The notes: generated by a model from the sequence alone, not told the origin. A stretch of 64,000 nt of DNA from Theodoxus fluviatilis (GCA_034096865.1 JAWQFJ010017343.1:77001-141000); one strand, 5' to 3'; shown: positions 1 to 12,109, numbered from the stretch's first letter. Translations and numbers: made by a program.

Positions 1-61
1 CAGACCTGCCAACCCACCATCATGCCAAAGACTGAAAGAGTAGCATCCAGAGCTATTTGGA

Positions 62-225
62 GTAGGTGAGGGGGGGGGGGGGGGGGGGGGGGGAAGGCGG
101 CGAGATAAACTGAACCGGCGGTGTGGAAGCGGGGGGGGGGGGGGGGGAAGAGATAAGGCTGTGAAGGGGGCGCGATAAGCTGAACCGGCGGCGTGAAAGC
201 GGGGGGGGGGGGGGGGGGGGGGGAT
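62..225. repeat. Three G-tracts separated by a near-duplicate spacer
   Basis: Runs of 17 to 24 G at about 70-93, 131-147 and 200-223. The ~38-bp spacers (gataaactgaaccggcgg and gataagctgaaccggcgg) are near-copies, so this is a tandem minisatellite whose unit ends in a G-tract. Tract lengths are the least reliable part of the assembly. Confidence 0.8.
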
Positions 226-237
226 GACTGGGCCTGT

Positions 238-373
238 TGACGATCACTCCTCTGTAGGAGCCAGCCAGAACCCCATCAACATTGTGAAAATCTGCCCACA
301 CAAAATCGCCAACCCTGATGACATTGGGGTTGGAAACGTGCTGGCGGTCTTTGTATTTGGAGGGGTTGGACAT
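238..373 (-). CDS. Possible coding fragment, unrecognised
   Basis: An open minus-strand frame from an ATG at 373 reads as ordinary protein (MSNPSKYKDR, then VGDFVWADFHNVDG and SYRGVIV) before running into the G-tract at 200-223, where the translation becomes polyproline. The composition is unlike the repeats around it and the VGDFVWADF stretch resembles an SH3- or Tudor-like beta strand. I do not recognise the family. It could be one exon of a gene lying off the left edge or a retroelement scrap. Confidence 0.2.
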
Positions 374-404
374 TTTTAACACACTGAGTAATCCATCTTT
401 GAGA

Positions 405-552
405 CCGCAGAGTTGGATGGATGTATGGATGAATGGATGAATGGATGGGCGAATAGGTGCATGGACGAGTGGATGAATGAATGAATGAATAGATAACTGA
501 AGGGAGGGACGGACGGACGGATGGGTGAATGGATGGGTGGGTAGGTGGATGC
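405..552. repeat. GGAT/GAAT-type microsatellite
   Basis: Degenerate tetranucleotide repeat (ggatggatg, gaatgaatg, ggacggacgg). Confidence 0.8.
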
Positions 553-705
553 AACTTTAAAATCGCTGGAGATTCTGAAAACGAGCAAATCACGCTTCCG
601 ATTCCTGAGTCATTTGTGTTTATTGAATCTCTTGCGAGACACAGTGTGTCTATTTTTGTCCCGACTCAAAGCGGGAACTCGTACGCCTTGAACGTTCGCA
701 ACGCT

Positions 706-772
706 GTCTGTCCACGTTCGCAACGCCGTCTGTCTGTGTTGCGAACGGAGGTTGCGAACGCTACGGACAGAC
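706..772. repeat. Short inverted repeat (hairpin)
   Basis: The arm at 706-724 (gtctgtccacgttcgcaac) is matched in reverse complement at 751-772, with a 3-base insertion in the right arm. A partial direct copy of the left arm lies just upstream at 693-705. The 'GTCTGTCCG' core recurs near 945, 1133 and 1340. Confidence 0.6.
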
Positions 773-2337
773 AGATGAAATCGCCTTGGCTCGAGAACAA
801 AGATATCGAAACTAAGTGAACTAAGCTATCCCGCATGTTCTATGGCGCCATTCTAACCTGTGTAGAGCGTGTAAAAAGTCACATCCCGTTTGGAAAGATG
901 TGTATTTACACAAGAAAAGCGAAGTTGCGAATGTAGATCACACGGACAGAACTGAATCGGCAATCTGTAAGAAAGACGCCAGAGCCGTATTTTACCTTCA
1001 AGTGGTGTGCTTGCCGGCTTTTATCAAAACTACACACCACCAAACATCGTTTTCATCCCCCCCAAAAATCAAGAATGGCATTTTAGGTGGAGAAAATAGC
1101 CATTTATTAATCCTCAGAGTAGCGCGATTTAGCGGACAGACAACTTCCGGTACTTCTTATTTTCTTCTTTTTCTTCGATTTCTACCAAACTTAAGCCCGC
1201 CCCTTCGTGTTTCGTGACATTGATATGTAGGTGGAACCGTTATTCAAACAACTTGATCATCCGATATTACGTTAAAGGTCCTGACTTCTGTTTTTATTAC
1301 ATTGACTCGAGGCATTTGCAGGCCAGGAAGGAAATTGCGTCTGTCCGGATTTTAAGGTTCGCCACCAATCACACGCTCAAAAAGTCAACAAAAACAACAT
1401 TGATGAACAAACCATGTATAATTCTTAATTTAGAATAGCTGCTTCTTCCATTTGGTTCACAAAAAGAAGTCAAAATAGGTACAGTTTGTCAAAAATTCCC
1501 GACTTTTCTCAGCCATGTTCTCAACACTACCTGATTGTGAAACCTGCCCTGTGCAGAATCAGTACCGACTTGGCAGTCGTCTCCAATAAAGACATGTTTT
1601 CTCTCATTCCAAGAATCACAAGATGTCGAGTGTAACCACACCCCTCCAGAAGAACATCGAGCAACGATAGACCTACCGACTGAACCCACACACGTGTGCA
1701 CTATGAGGCTGCGTTCTTAGTGACCCCTCACATTTTCAAATGCCTCTCTCGTCAATAAACGGATGAGCAATCAAGGTCTGCAGCGTAACCCCTCCAAGTG
1801 CCGGTACTAGCAGACTCGCACCCTGCCCAGGAAGGTGCCGGCCGGGGCGAAGGTGTGGCCGTGCAAGGCATTGCAGATGCACCGGGCTGTGAACGGCGAA
1901 AGTATCTGCACAGCAGGGATCGAGAAAGGGAGAGAGTGGCATTCAACAGCAGCGCGCCAATGCAGCGACCTGGAAGGCCTTGAAGCGCTCACATTCAAGG
2001 ACGCTTCTCCTCCTGGGGCCAACCAAAACAATTGCCACAAGCGCCCCCTCCTCTCGTCTTGTCGTCCTCCCCGTGCTGCATAACCATCTCATCTCTCATC
2101 TTGCCGGGGCTGCTGGGTGAGAAAAGTGGCTCCTCTATTGGGAGGATGTCTGCATTCACGTCTGCGATGATCGAGATGTGAATGCAGACATTGTTGGTCG
2201 GGTTTTATCTCCGCATTGCAGGCTGCACACCTCGCACAAAGCGAGCAGCGGAATTGGCAGGTGTCGGGTTTGGCTTGTGCTGTACTCATTGTTGGTTTCA
2301 TCCTGAGATATACTTTACTATTTTAATGAAATGATAC
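773..2337. other. No recognisable gene or repeat
   Basis: Mixed-composition single-copy-looking DNA. Open frames here are short and overlap on both strands. I see no convincing coding motif, RNA gene or mobile element. Confidence 0.5.
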
Positions 2338-2349
2338 GTGTCTTCAGTC

Positions 2350-2351
<2 letters not shown>

Positions 2352-2406
<55 letters not shown>
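2352..2406. repeat. (AC)n microsatellite
   Basis: About 27 uninterrupted AC units followed by pyrimidine-rich tetranucleotide repeats. Confidence 0.95.
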
Positions 2407-2408
<2 letters not shown>

Positions 2409-2499
2409 GCTCTCCCTGTGTAAATGTGCACACGCGTGCGTACGTATGTTTGAATGTGCCTTTCTGCATGTGTATACGCTTTGTTCATCCTCTTTCTCT

Positions 2500-2650
2500 C
2501 TCTCTATCTACCTATTTACCTACATATCTATATCTATCATATACTTATCTTCGTACATACCTGCCTATCTATATCTATCCATCCATCCATCCACCCACCC
2601 ACCCACCCACCCACCCACCCACCCACCCACCCACCCACCCCTCCCTCCCT
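2500..2650. repeat. (ATCT)n, (ATCC)n, (CACC)n compound microsatellite
   Basis: Degenerate TATC repeats pass into ATCC and then about 12 units of ACCC. The translated frames here are repeat read-through. Confidence 0.9.
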
Positions 2651-2904
2651 CTCTCTATCCCAAGCAAATATATAAATGCATCGTCTATTATAAATCATCG
2701 ATGAAGCACGTAAGTATTGGATCTATGGAAGTAAGCATGTCATAATTAGCATCTCCCACGGGGGACTTCCACAGAGAACCGTGAAAAGATACCGTTCTTT
2801 GATGTGGTTAGCCCTCGATGCGGCTATGAACCAGCATGAATGGAATGCTCCCCAGGGAGTGGAGTTGGCACTACACGTATACGACTGCATGAATGTCGTG
2901 CATC

Positions 2905-3500
2905 ATGTGGTGTGTGATGGGTCCAGACCAGAGATACTGTCCAGAATAGCACAAACAACAGCAGCATTGGCAAAGTTGAAGCCAATATGGCATGACAGAA
3001 ATATCACTCTCGCGTCGAAGATCAGGCTCATGCGCACGCTGGCCATCTCCGTATTCTTGTATGCATGCGTGTCCTGGACACTCACATCTAAACTACAGAG
3101 ACGGATACAAGCCCTGGAAATGAGATGCTACCGCAAGATTCTGAACATCTCATATTAAGACCATGTCACGAATGAGGAAGTCAGCAACAGGATCAGGAGA
3201 GCATTTGGACAGTACGAAGACCTGCTCTCAATCGTGAAAAGCAGAAAGCTGAAGTGGTGCGGTCACGTGTCAAGAGGCAGTGGGCTGGCCAAGACCATCC
3301 TGCAAGGTACCGTACCAGGTGGGAGAAGGAGAGGCAGGCAGAGAAAGAGGTGGGGACAATCAAAGAGTGGACAGGCTTGACCTTTGCTGACTCACAGCGG
3401 GCCACAGAGGATAGAAATCGATGGAGGAAGATTGTCCGAAAGTCATCAGTGGTGCCTCAACAACCCATCTCAGGGTTAAGAGACTGAACTGAACTGAACT
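2905..3500 (+). pseudogene. 5'-truncated non-LTR retrotransposon (RT C-terminus) with 14-bp target duplication
   Basis: Encodes the C-terminal part of a LINE reverse transcriptase: RIAQTTAALAKLKPIWHD, KIRLMRTLAISVFLYACVSWTL and RRIQALEMRCYRKILNISY. A stop at 3158 is followed in frame by DHVTNEEVSNRIRRAFG, KLKWCGHVSR and the Arg-rich GGRRRGRQRKRW. The 3' end is a short (CTGAA)n tail. The 14-base gaatgtcgtgcatc occurs at 2891-2904 and 3501-3514, immediately bracketing the element, which fits target-primed insertion of a 596-bp truncated copy. One stop and frame changes make it dead. Confidence 0.88.
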
Positions 3501-3928
3501 GAATGTCGTGCATCCAGTCTGTACGTCTGTTTGCTGTCAGATGCTGGCACGGAGTTGACTGAAAGGCCCCTTGGATTATGAGAGAAAAATAAAGAGAGAA
3601 GTCGCTATATAAAAGAACTACAGAGGTCTTAACTTAGTTTTACCCGGAGAGCCGTTTCACGTGAACTCAGCATTATCACCACCTTGTTTAAATGACTCGC
3701 AAATTCAGAAAATACCACGAGCTTCAGAGCCATCTCTTTAGTTTCTTGAAAAATAATATATCGGAATAAGCAAGTGAGCAAGGAAGCAAATGAACAAAAA
3801 GTCCACATTACTATCACAAGAATCCAATGATATGGTCTGCATGCCTCCTCATCGCCCCCAGGGTATGGCGAGGAGCTGCACGCGAGGCTCAAATGGCAAG
3901 CAGCGTTTGACAGTCGGGACGGCGTCAA

Positions 3929-5312
3929 GTCCTACATACACAGATACAGGGGGCAGTGTCAAGTCCGACATACACAGATACAGGGGGCAGTGTCAAGTCC
4001 GACATACACAGATACAGGGGGCAGTGTCAAGTCCGACATACACAGATACAGGGGGCAGTGTCAAGTCCGACATACACAGATACAGGGGGCAGTGTCAAGT
4101 CCGACATACACAGATACAGGGGGCAGTGTCAAGTCCTACATACACAGATACAGGGGGCAGTGTCAAGTCCGACATACACAGATACAGGGGGCAGTGTCAA
4201 GTCCGACATACACAGATACAGGGGGCAGTGTCAAGTCCGACATACACAGATACAGGGGGCAGTGTCAAGTCCGACATACACAGATACAGGGGGCAGTGCC
4301 AAGTCCGACATACACAGATACAGGGGGCAGTGTCAAGTCCGACATACACAGATACAGGGGGCAGTGTCAAGTCCGACATACACAGATACAGGGGGCAGTG
4401 TCAAGTCCGACATACACAGATACAGGGGGCAGTGTCAAGTCCGACATACACAGATACAGGGAGCAGTGTCAAGTCCGACATACACAGATACAGGGGGCAG
4501 TGTCAAGTCCGACATACACAGATACAGCCATTACAGGGGGCAGTGTCAAGTCCGACATACACAGATACAGGGGGCAGTGTCAAGTCCGACATACACACAT
4601 ACAGGGGGCAGTGTCAAGTCCGACATACACAGATACAGGGGGCAGTGTCAAGTCCGACATACACACATACAGGGGGCAGTGTCAAGTCCGACATACACAG
4701 ATACAGGGGGCAGTGTCAAGTACGACATACACACATACAGGGGGCAGTGTCAAGTCCGACATACACAGATACAGGGGGCAGTGTCAAGTCCGACATACAC
4801 TGATACAGGGGGCAGTGTCAAGTCCGACATACACTGATACAGGGAGCAGTGTCAAGTCCGACATACACAGATACAGGGGGCAGTGTCAAGTCCGACATAC
4901 ACAGATATAGCCATTACAGGGGCAGTGTCAAGTCCGACATACACAGATACAGGGGGCAGTGTCAAGTCCGACATACACACATACAGGGGGTAGTGTCAAG
5001 TCCGACATACACAGATACAGGGGGCAGTGTCAAGTCCGACATACACACATACAGGGGGCAGTGTCAAGTCCGACATACACAGATACAAGGGGCAGTGTCA
5101 AGTACGACATACACACATACAGGGGGCAGTGTCAAGTCCGACATACACAGATACAGGGGGCAGTGTCAAGTCCGACATACACTGATACAGGGGGCAGTGT
5201 CAAGTCCGACATACACAGATACAGGGGGCAGTGTCAAGTCCGACATACACTGATACAGGGGGCAGTGTCAAGTCCGACATACACAGATACAGGGGGCAGT
5301 GTCAAGTCGAAC
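3929..5312. repeat. 34-bp minisatellite, about 40 copies, with a higher-order duplication
   Basis: Unit is 34 bp (core cagatacagggggcagtgtc, then aagtccgacataca). Because 34 is not a multiple of 3, three units (102 bp) encode a 34-residue period and all three plus frames stay open, giving spurious ORFs of 293 to 337 codons. Variants (cacacat, cactgat, gtacgac, and an inserted 'ccatta') occur in the same order in two blocks, about 4520-4900 and 4905-5290, showing a duplication of about 384 bp within the array. Confidence 0.97.
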
Positions 5313-5616
5313 CGAGGTAGGAAGTCAGGCAGGGCAACCCTCGGTAGCGTGCGTGACTTGGGTAACGTAAATCTTGAGGGTGGAAAGCACACGAAGTACG
5401 CGGATACACGCTCAAAAATGACTTCCGGAAACATAGTTACGCGACAGTGACGGATTAGCTCTTTCCGAATGATGCCCTCCGACGCGATTTGCAAACAAAC
5501 GAGAAATCTCGTCCGTTGCTTCCTAGAAGAAAGCGCCGGTAATAAAATCTTTCTCCTGTGGGTCTCTTCGTCATCCCCCCACCCCCACCCTCCACCCACT
5601 CACATCTACCCCCATT

Positions 5617-5712
5617 GACTTGGGGGATAAGAATAGACCCACCGCATTTCCCCGAGCGATTCGTGAGAGGCGAATAACTACTAACTAGGGAAATCGTGAC
5701 TTGACTTGTTCC
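5617..5712 (+). mobile_element. SINE-like dispersed repeat, partial copy
   Basis: Shares 'ataagaatagacccaccg' and 'gaggcgaataactac' with copies at 7511-7790, 42172-42350 and 62893-63092. Confidence 0.6.
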
Positions 5713-7510
5713 TTTTTTTTAGATCAATAGTCTCTCGTAGGCAACAAATGCTGATTGGCCGTAAAATTCCATCCGTGTATCCTTCCATCCTCATTCACTT
5801 TTCCCACCTCCTCGTCTACGTCATGGTTGTCCTCGTCATTCTCTACCACCAACGCCACCAATTACACCACCGCCAACCACCACCACCACCATTACTACTA
5901 TAAACACTACTACTACCTCTGCAAATATCACGCTAACACCTCCACTTCTACCACTACAATTGCGACTATTTTTCTGTGTCTTCTCGTTTTCAAGTTTCGC
6001 GGGAATTTACGAGTGAGACAGAGAGGGTAGAGTGGATAAGATCCTAAGTGGTGGGCTCACAGAAGCAGTCGAGTCCTCTTGGATGATCGTATACTTCTCG
6101 CGAATAACGATCGTCACTGAAACACATCATGAACGATATCTGCTCTTCAATGAAATTTCAGTGACAAGTCCAAAGTTTTCATTCCTCTGTGATTATCCAG
6201 AAATTGTTCTCTGACTCCCATCGATCACGTCCGAGGCCAGTAGGATCGTAGAGGAACAGTTTCCAGCGGTCGGCAGTTTAGCCAAGCCTGCCCACTGTTA
6301 GCCATTTGCAAGCTGACCTTGCCAGCATGAAGGTTACTCTGATGGCAGATGTGTTTTGACGCTGCTTAGGAACATGTCACCTGTCAGGTATCAAGTTGGG
6401 CCATTGAGATTATGGCCCCGAGGTGTTATTCTTAGAGGATTCCGGAGGAACCGAGACGACCGAAGCGCCCAAGTTCGGGGGAAGCAGTAGGCCTAAGTGG
6501 CAGGCAAGATAGATGGTGCGCTGACAGGTTAAGTGGACAAATGGATGGATTGGTTGAAAGTCTGGCGGATAGAGGAATAAATATTTGAAAGACGCCGTTG
6601 ATGGATTAAAGAAAGGATGCGTGCCAAGCCGACGCAGAAGATAAGCACATATGCCTTGGGGCAGGATGTTCCGCCTATTATACAGAAATCCAGCATTCGA
6701 ACTACTCACGGATCCCGTTTCAAGATATTAAATCGAGGTGATGGACAGAGATAGGTCACCGGCAGCCAGGCCTATGCGTACATTCACTCGTTAATGTTAT
6801 TCGGCGCTTTCAGCTTAAGTGCTGTCAATCATATGGTTGACTACTGTTAGGAAGAAATCACCAGATTATTCAATTCGTTAATCAGTTGTGACTTATTCTA
6901 ATCTGGAGCTGCAATTAGACCTTCTCAAAGACCGTGCTCGATTAATATGCAAGTCAAGGTCATCCCATGTAAATAATGCTACACCTATACTGCTTATATA
7001 TTAAAAGTTACGCAAGTGCATTAATTAAGTTAGAGCCAACGTTTTGTTGAAGAAAATATGGCGGTTTGGCTATGACGGTCACTTCAAATGGGCAAGTAAA
7101 GCCAAAGAACCGTTTTGTGTGCTTTGCGAAGAGAATAAATCGTCAAAAATATACCACATGAAGACAATTCGCACTGTCAATTTAACCGTTCATCTGCCAG
7201 TCTTATAATTTTTACTTCCCGTCATTGCTAACCCAACAAAGAGTCAACAAGTGGCACACCTGGAGTGACCATTTCAAAAATTAATGTTAACATCGTCAAA
7301 GCGCCACTGCATAAAATGGCAAAACAGTAACACACACTATCACGATAGTCTACATTCTGGATTCCAGCTGATCTCGTTGCTGATACTGATACTTTAGATA
7401 CTCAGTATACGTACATCAACGGACTGAACATTCCCAAGTGTCACATCCTGGTGTTGTCAGATGTCCTGGTAAGGACAATCAACTTATCAAACCGCAGGTA
7501 ATGGTCTATT
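5713..7510. other. No gene seen; CCA-rich patch
   Basis: A short CCA/CAC-rich stretch at about 5840-5900 gives His-rich frames. The rest to 7510 shows no coding motif or repeat that I recognise. Confidence 0.5.
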
Positions 7511-7790
7511 GTCAAGGCGGATAGATGGAGTTTTACGGCCTATCAGCTTTTGTAAGCTATATGTAACGCCATTGAGCACGAAAATCACTAGAAAAGTTTA
7601 AGAGTAAGCGCAAATAATAATAATAATACAGATTACTTGTACGCACATACCTTCCCTAATAGGCGAGCTCATGGCGTTTACAATCATGTCATCATGTCCC
7701 TATTTATTCACCTCTTACGAATCGCTTAGGGAGACGTGCTGGGTATATTCTGACCCCCAACCCACTGGGGAATCAGAGGGGGAAGGGGGA
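7511..7790 (-). mobile_element. SINE-like dispersed repeat, near-complete copy
   Basis: Plus-strand text reads ggcctatcagcttttgtaag, then aaaatcactagaaaagttta, then cctcttacgaatcgcttagg, then caacccactgggg. The same blocks in the same order occur at 62893-63092. An ATA-rich stretch interrupts the middle. Orientation follows the copy at 42172-42350 taken as plus. Confidence 0.7.
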
Positions 7791-9233
7791 GAGTAGGGGT
7801 TGTACAGGCGTTGATTGTCAGTAATTCAAGGCTGTCATCCATCGTCATCGAATTTATTATCTAGCGACTTATCGCTGGCGACACTGTGCAATCGCGACAC
7901 GTCCAGGGGCTATTGACACAAGTGTGAACAGCGTAACTATCGGCACATCGCATAAAAACAAGCCTGGGACGTACAGCTGGGTTTGGACGAGGTTATCTAT
8001 GAGTAAATAGATCTGCAAACAAATCTCGTCACCTTCTCCTGCTGGCACCCTCTTCGTCGTCTGCCAGCCGCGTGTCTGTACATACTGCCTGACATGTGAC
8101 ACCGTGCCTCTCCCCGCCCAACTCATTCGGGGAGACTTTCCCCTTTAGTTCAACGCAGGAACGCCGGTAGATAAAGCAGAAGCCGTAGCGAACGCAACAG
8201 GATGTTTACAATTTATACGCCCGCGCGTTGTAGTAAATAGACATACTTCCTCTCGCACACCTGCGCGAGGAAGGAAACCCATTAAGCTGTCGGTTATCTG
8301 ACCCACCACTTTGCTACTGCTCCTGCGCGACATTCCGTCGAGTTTGTTCGGTTCCTCCAATGATGTCAAGATAATGTTACACCAAAGACCACGTGTTTCA
8401 CGAATCGTACTTATGTAGCACTGAGCCAAGTCAAACTCAAAGACATTATCTATTTATATTAGATAGTGTCTTTGGCTAAGCTGGACAGAACTTAACATTA
8501 GGCATTTTTTCGTCAAAGTAATCGAAGTCAGAACGCAATGTCTTTTTGTACAGGCAATTGTAAGACAACCATGGATAAAGGCAAGCTAGAGAGGCGTTGA
8601 AGAACAAGGACAAGAAGCTGCAGGTTGGAACGTTGATGAAGGAAAATCTTCGCACAATCATTAAAAGGAAACCTAAATTATTTTGGTGTTAAACATTAAA
8701 GAATGCTATCATTGAACTTTTTCTGTGTAATACGCCATTAGAAAGGAATAAGAACCGCGGTGCTCTTGCAAATGCTTTCGCAGCTATGCAGGGGACGAGT
8801 TGAACATCAGCTTACCTGGGCAATCCAAGTACCCTTAGTAGATCATTGAAAATGTCAGCATCTTTGTTTTGCAGTCATTTAACACTTCCGTGCATCCAGC
8901 AGCGTCTTTTGGGCACATTTCATTCAAACTGCTCAACTAGAAGATGTCTGCAACAGCGTGGTTATAACCTAATTATGAGTTCTGTCTGTCGGTAGTAAGG
9001 CAGACGACGATGCTGTGGATGTGCATGACGTCACGACCCCAGGCACGGTCTCACATTCGCTGAAGTGCTCGGGCCAAGCAAGTTTTACGAGTATCATATT
9101 TGGTCCATGGAACTTTTTATACGCAATCCTCGAGGAATATGCCATATCTTCAACCCCCTGCCCTATTTCCGTTCATGAAAAGATGCATCATAATCATCCC
9201 AATTCCACCAAGTGTCGGATGAGCAGGACTGTG
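7791..9233. other. No gene or repeat recognised
   Basis: Mixed sequence. A small inverted repeat (agacattatctatt / atagtgtctttgg) lies near 8440-8475. No coding evidence. Confidence 0.4.
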
Positions 9234-9242
9234 CATTTACAG

Positions 9243-9927
9243 GGGGTCGGTTCTCTATTTGTGGGGGGCCGCTACTGCGGGATTTTTTTGGGTCAAAAGT
9301 TCTTAAGGCCATTTTGATTCTTTTGTCCTAAAACGCACAAAAAAACATAAAGTTTTGTTACTAAAAAAAAACCTTAGAAATTTTTTAGTTAAAAAAAATT
9401 CCCAAAAATTTCTTGATCGGGTTTTACCGATAGCGCTCAGCCTATGCCGCACCCGCCACCCCGCCTGACTGACTTAGCCTTTCCGGGGAGTTTCACCTAA
9501 ACCCGGACGCGTTACTTTTTGTCACGTTTGTGTCCAACATCAGCGTCGGGCCCTGGAGTTAGGGCGTAGGGACCACCCGTTGAGAGTCAAACGTGGGATG
9601 GAGTTAGAATATAAAGCTTCACCCGTTATTGATAAAAACTACGGCTACGGAACCTACCGGCAGATTCTGACCATTTTCGCCCTCCTGAAACGCCTAAAAA
9701 AACATACAATTTTTGTTTTGGCGTTTTGGGACAAAGGAATCAAAATGGGCTACAAAAATGTATGTAAAATTTTTTGAAAAAAAAGTAACAAACATTTTAT
9801 GTTTTTTAGGCGTTATAGGACAAAAGAATCAACGGTAATTTTTATCCTAAAATTAGTTTTAGGAGGATTAACATGGCCTTAAGAACTTTTGACCAAAAAA
9901 AAAAATCCCGCAATAGCGGCCCCTAAC
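9243..9927. mobile_element. MITE-like DNA element with long inverted ends and a 9-bp flanking repeat
   Basis: The left end carries gggccgctactgcgggattt and, further in, caaaagttcttaaggccat; the right end carries both in reverse complement. A second inverted pair lies inside (gattcttttgtcctaaaacg at about 9317 and its complement near 9810-9830). The 9-mer catttacag occurs at 9234-9242 and 9928-9936. A 9-bp duplication would fit a Mutator-type element. The left end has about 20 extra bases outside the shared TIR. No transposase ORF. Confidence 0.7.
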
Positions 9928-9936
9928 CATTTACAG

Positions 9937-11190
9937 AGCACTATAGATCCCATCACATTCACAGTTATGTGTTCTCATAAGTTCGGGCGATTACATACTG
10001 AAATAATACACCAATTAAATATCTAAGAAAAGTCAATTTCGTAACAGTTGCTATTGGCTATTGTAGATACACATTTGTATGCAGAAATGTTCCCATTGAG
10101 TGTGAATGTCAATTTGCTACAAATCACAACTGTCTTAGCCTTTGTGAGTCACTAATCTTCGTCCCGAATCGATGCAACAAATAAATAAAATATAAAAATT
10201 ACGTCAGTGTGCATGTTCGGTCATTTTTGTGAGAACAGGTGAATCGATTCGGCTACCCTTTATGGAAAATTTGAAAATAGGCCTACTTAATCAGTTAATG
10301 TTAATCCGACCACGAAAACTCACAGTCAGCGGGAGATCCGAAGAAAATCAATGTTTAGCCAACAAAGTAGGCCTACTGACATTTTAAAATCAATTACTTT
10401 CTCTTGTGTTTGGAGTTTTCTTTACAGGGGAATGAATTATACGGCGTGTATTCTTCCAATCACATTGGGCACATGTTAATTGACACGTGTAGCAATCTTT
10501 CATCTACGCTCTACACTGAACAACTACAAGCAGTCGTAAACTCGGCAAACCACTGGTAGCCAGTTTGCTACATGACTTTGCTCCGCACGCATTTCTTGTG
10601 TTTCTCAGGCTATAAGATGCTATCTCTCCGACGCGATAGCGTGCCGAGGCTTTAGAAGGTAAAGGGAGGTAACCTGCATTTCAGGTTGCGCACTGAGCAG
10701 AAGTGCCGATTAGGGTCTGCGGGCACCCATCAAAGTAAGACGCTTTCAAGTCACAATAATTAGATGTTTGAAGAATTACCAAGACTATTACACAACTTCA
10801 ATGAGCAGAATTTTAAAATATGCAATACTGAGTAAAGTGTTCAAAAGTTCAAGGGTTGTAACTCCTTAGACTTGCAAGGCTGATATAGAGCTCTGATGTT
10901 CCTTACCAGTCCAACATTATCACAACCAATGCTTTAAATCTAATGTACAACTTTCGGTCACTGTGTGGAGTTTGTTTAGAAGCCGAGACATGACCTCACT
11001 GTCAGCCTGGCTACATTAAGACTTACCAATCCTTTGTCATCAATCTTCTTCACTAGCAATTTCTTCACCCATATATTACCATTTGCGACTTTTGGAAGGT
11101 CCTACTTCTTCATGACGGCAAGCAGGTAAAATGAAATGGTTCTCTTAAGTTGCCACACATCAACTCCATCACAGTACTTGCTTTGTAAAG
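9937..11190. other. No gene seen
   Basis: AT-rich sequence with short open frames only. Nothing recognised on either strand. Confidence 0.5.
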
Positions 11191-11429
11191 GTAAAGGTGT
11201 GGTTTTTTAATAGCGACTTACACCCTTTGTCTGGGTCTCAAACCGCTTACACTTTACCCCCTGATCACTGGGCATCTTCATCAATCCTCACTGGTACCTC
11301 ACAACAAACATAGTGACAGACATTTAAGATGCACACAGTCAGGTACCAGCACCAACTCCGCTCTCTGGGGAGTATTCCAACCCGATGCTGGCGCTTGGCC
11401 GCATACAAGGGTTAATCGCACAACGTTTT

Positions 11430-11606
11430 TGCCAATATTGCCCTCACAGGTACCCGGTTTTACTCCTGGGTGGGGAGAAACAATGCGAGTTAAGCATCTT
11501 GCTCAAGGATGCAACTCTGGAAACCGCGCAGCTTCGAACGCCGTACCCACTGGCCGCAAGCGACTGTAGGTCCAACGCGCTAACCACTCGGCCACAGAGC
11601 CCCATC
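11430..11606 (-). mobile_element. tRNA-derived SINE head with V-SINE-like core
   Basis: On the minus strand a Pol III A box (tggccgagtggttagcgc, 11576-11593) is followed by a B box-like gttcgaagc (about 11530-11539), then by cttgagcaagatgcttaac (11489-11507), which resembles the conserved core of V-domain SINEs. The body probably extends left to about 11200. The head looks like a Leu/Ser-type tRNA, but there is no intact tRNA fold, so I do not call a tRNA gene. Confidence 0.72.
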
Positions 11607-11883
11607 AAGAAACCTTGGGGCCACCAAGAAACCTGTGGACATATTCCACAGTGAAACCAGCTGCGAGCATCACTGGATTCATTGCAACAGCTCCTGCAAG
11701 CTATTAACAAGGCATTAAGATGTTATTGGACCCAAACCATCCAGGACAACGCAAGGCAAGAAAGAGCAGGAGAGAGCAGAGGTCTGAGCATATCTTTAGA
11801 ATCAAGCAGTCTTACTTGGAAGAGCAAAGGTGATCAGGCTTCTAGGTCTACCTACACCCAGGAAAAATTACAGACTAACTGAC

Positions 11884-11983
11884 GTAAGTCCAACTTGTTT
11901 ATTTGATCCACAAGCTTTCGGAGCCTGAAAACTCCCTCGTCAGCTGACAAGTGGATTGAATAAGCAAGTTGGACTTACATCAG
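11884..11983 (-). repeat. Palindromic hairpin with hammerhead-like loop sequence
   Basis: The arms taagtccaacttgttt...gatccac and gtggatt...agcaagttggactta pair over about 27 bases with few mismatches. On the minus strand the loop holds CTGACGA, a short GGAG/CTCC stem and GAAA, resembling the hammerhead core CUGANGA...GAAA found in Penelope-like retroelements. Pairing next to GAAA is not canonical, so a working ribozyme is doubtful. Confidence 0.55.
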
Positions 11984-12109
11984 TTACTCTGTAATTCTTT
12001 TTGAAGTCAAAGACCAACACCGGCTTATATCCCTACACCCAGGAACAGTGTTCGATGAAAGAAAATGGACTATTTGAAAACATCATAGTCATCACAGGAT
12101 TTGACTGAG

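Noticed and set aside
3790..5253. ORFs of 134 to 337 codons on the plus strand
   Set aside because: Read-through of the 34-bp minisatellite; all frames are open and encode the same repeated peptide.
3929..5312. CRISPR-like regular direct repeats
   Set aside because: Units are contiguous with no unique spacers, and the DNA is from an animal.
11576..11606. A functional tRNA gene
   Set aside because: Only the A and B box regions resemble tRNA; no acceptor stem or anticodon arm can be closed. Treated as a SINE head.
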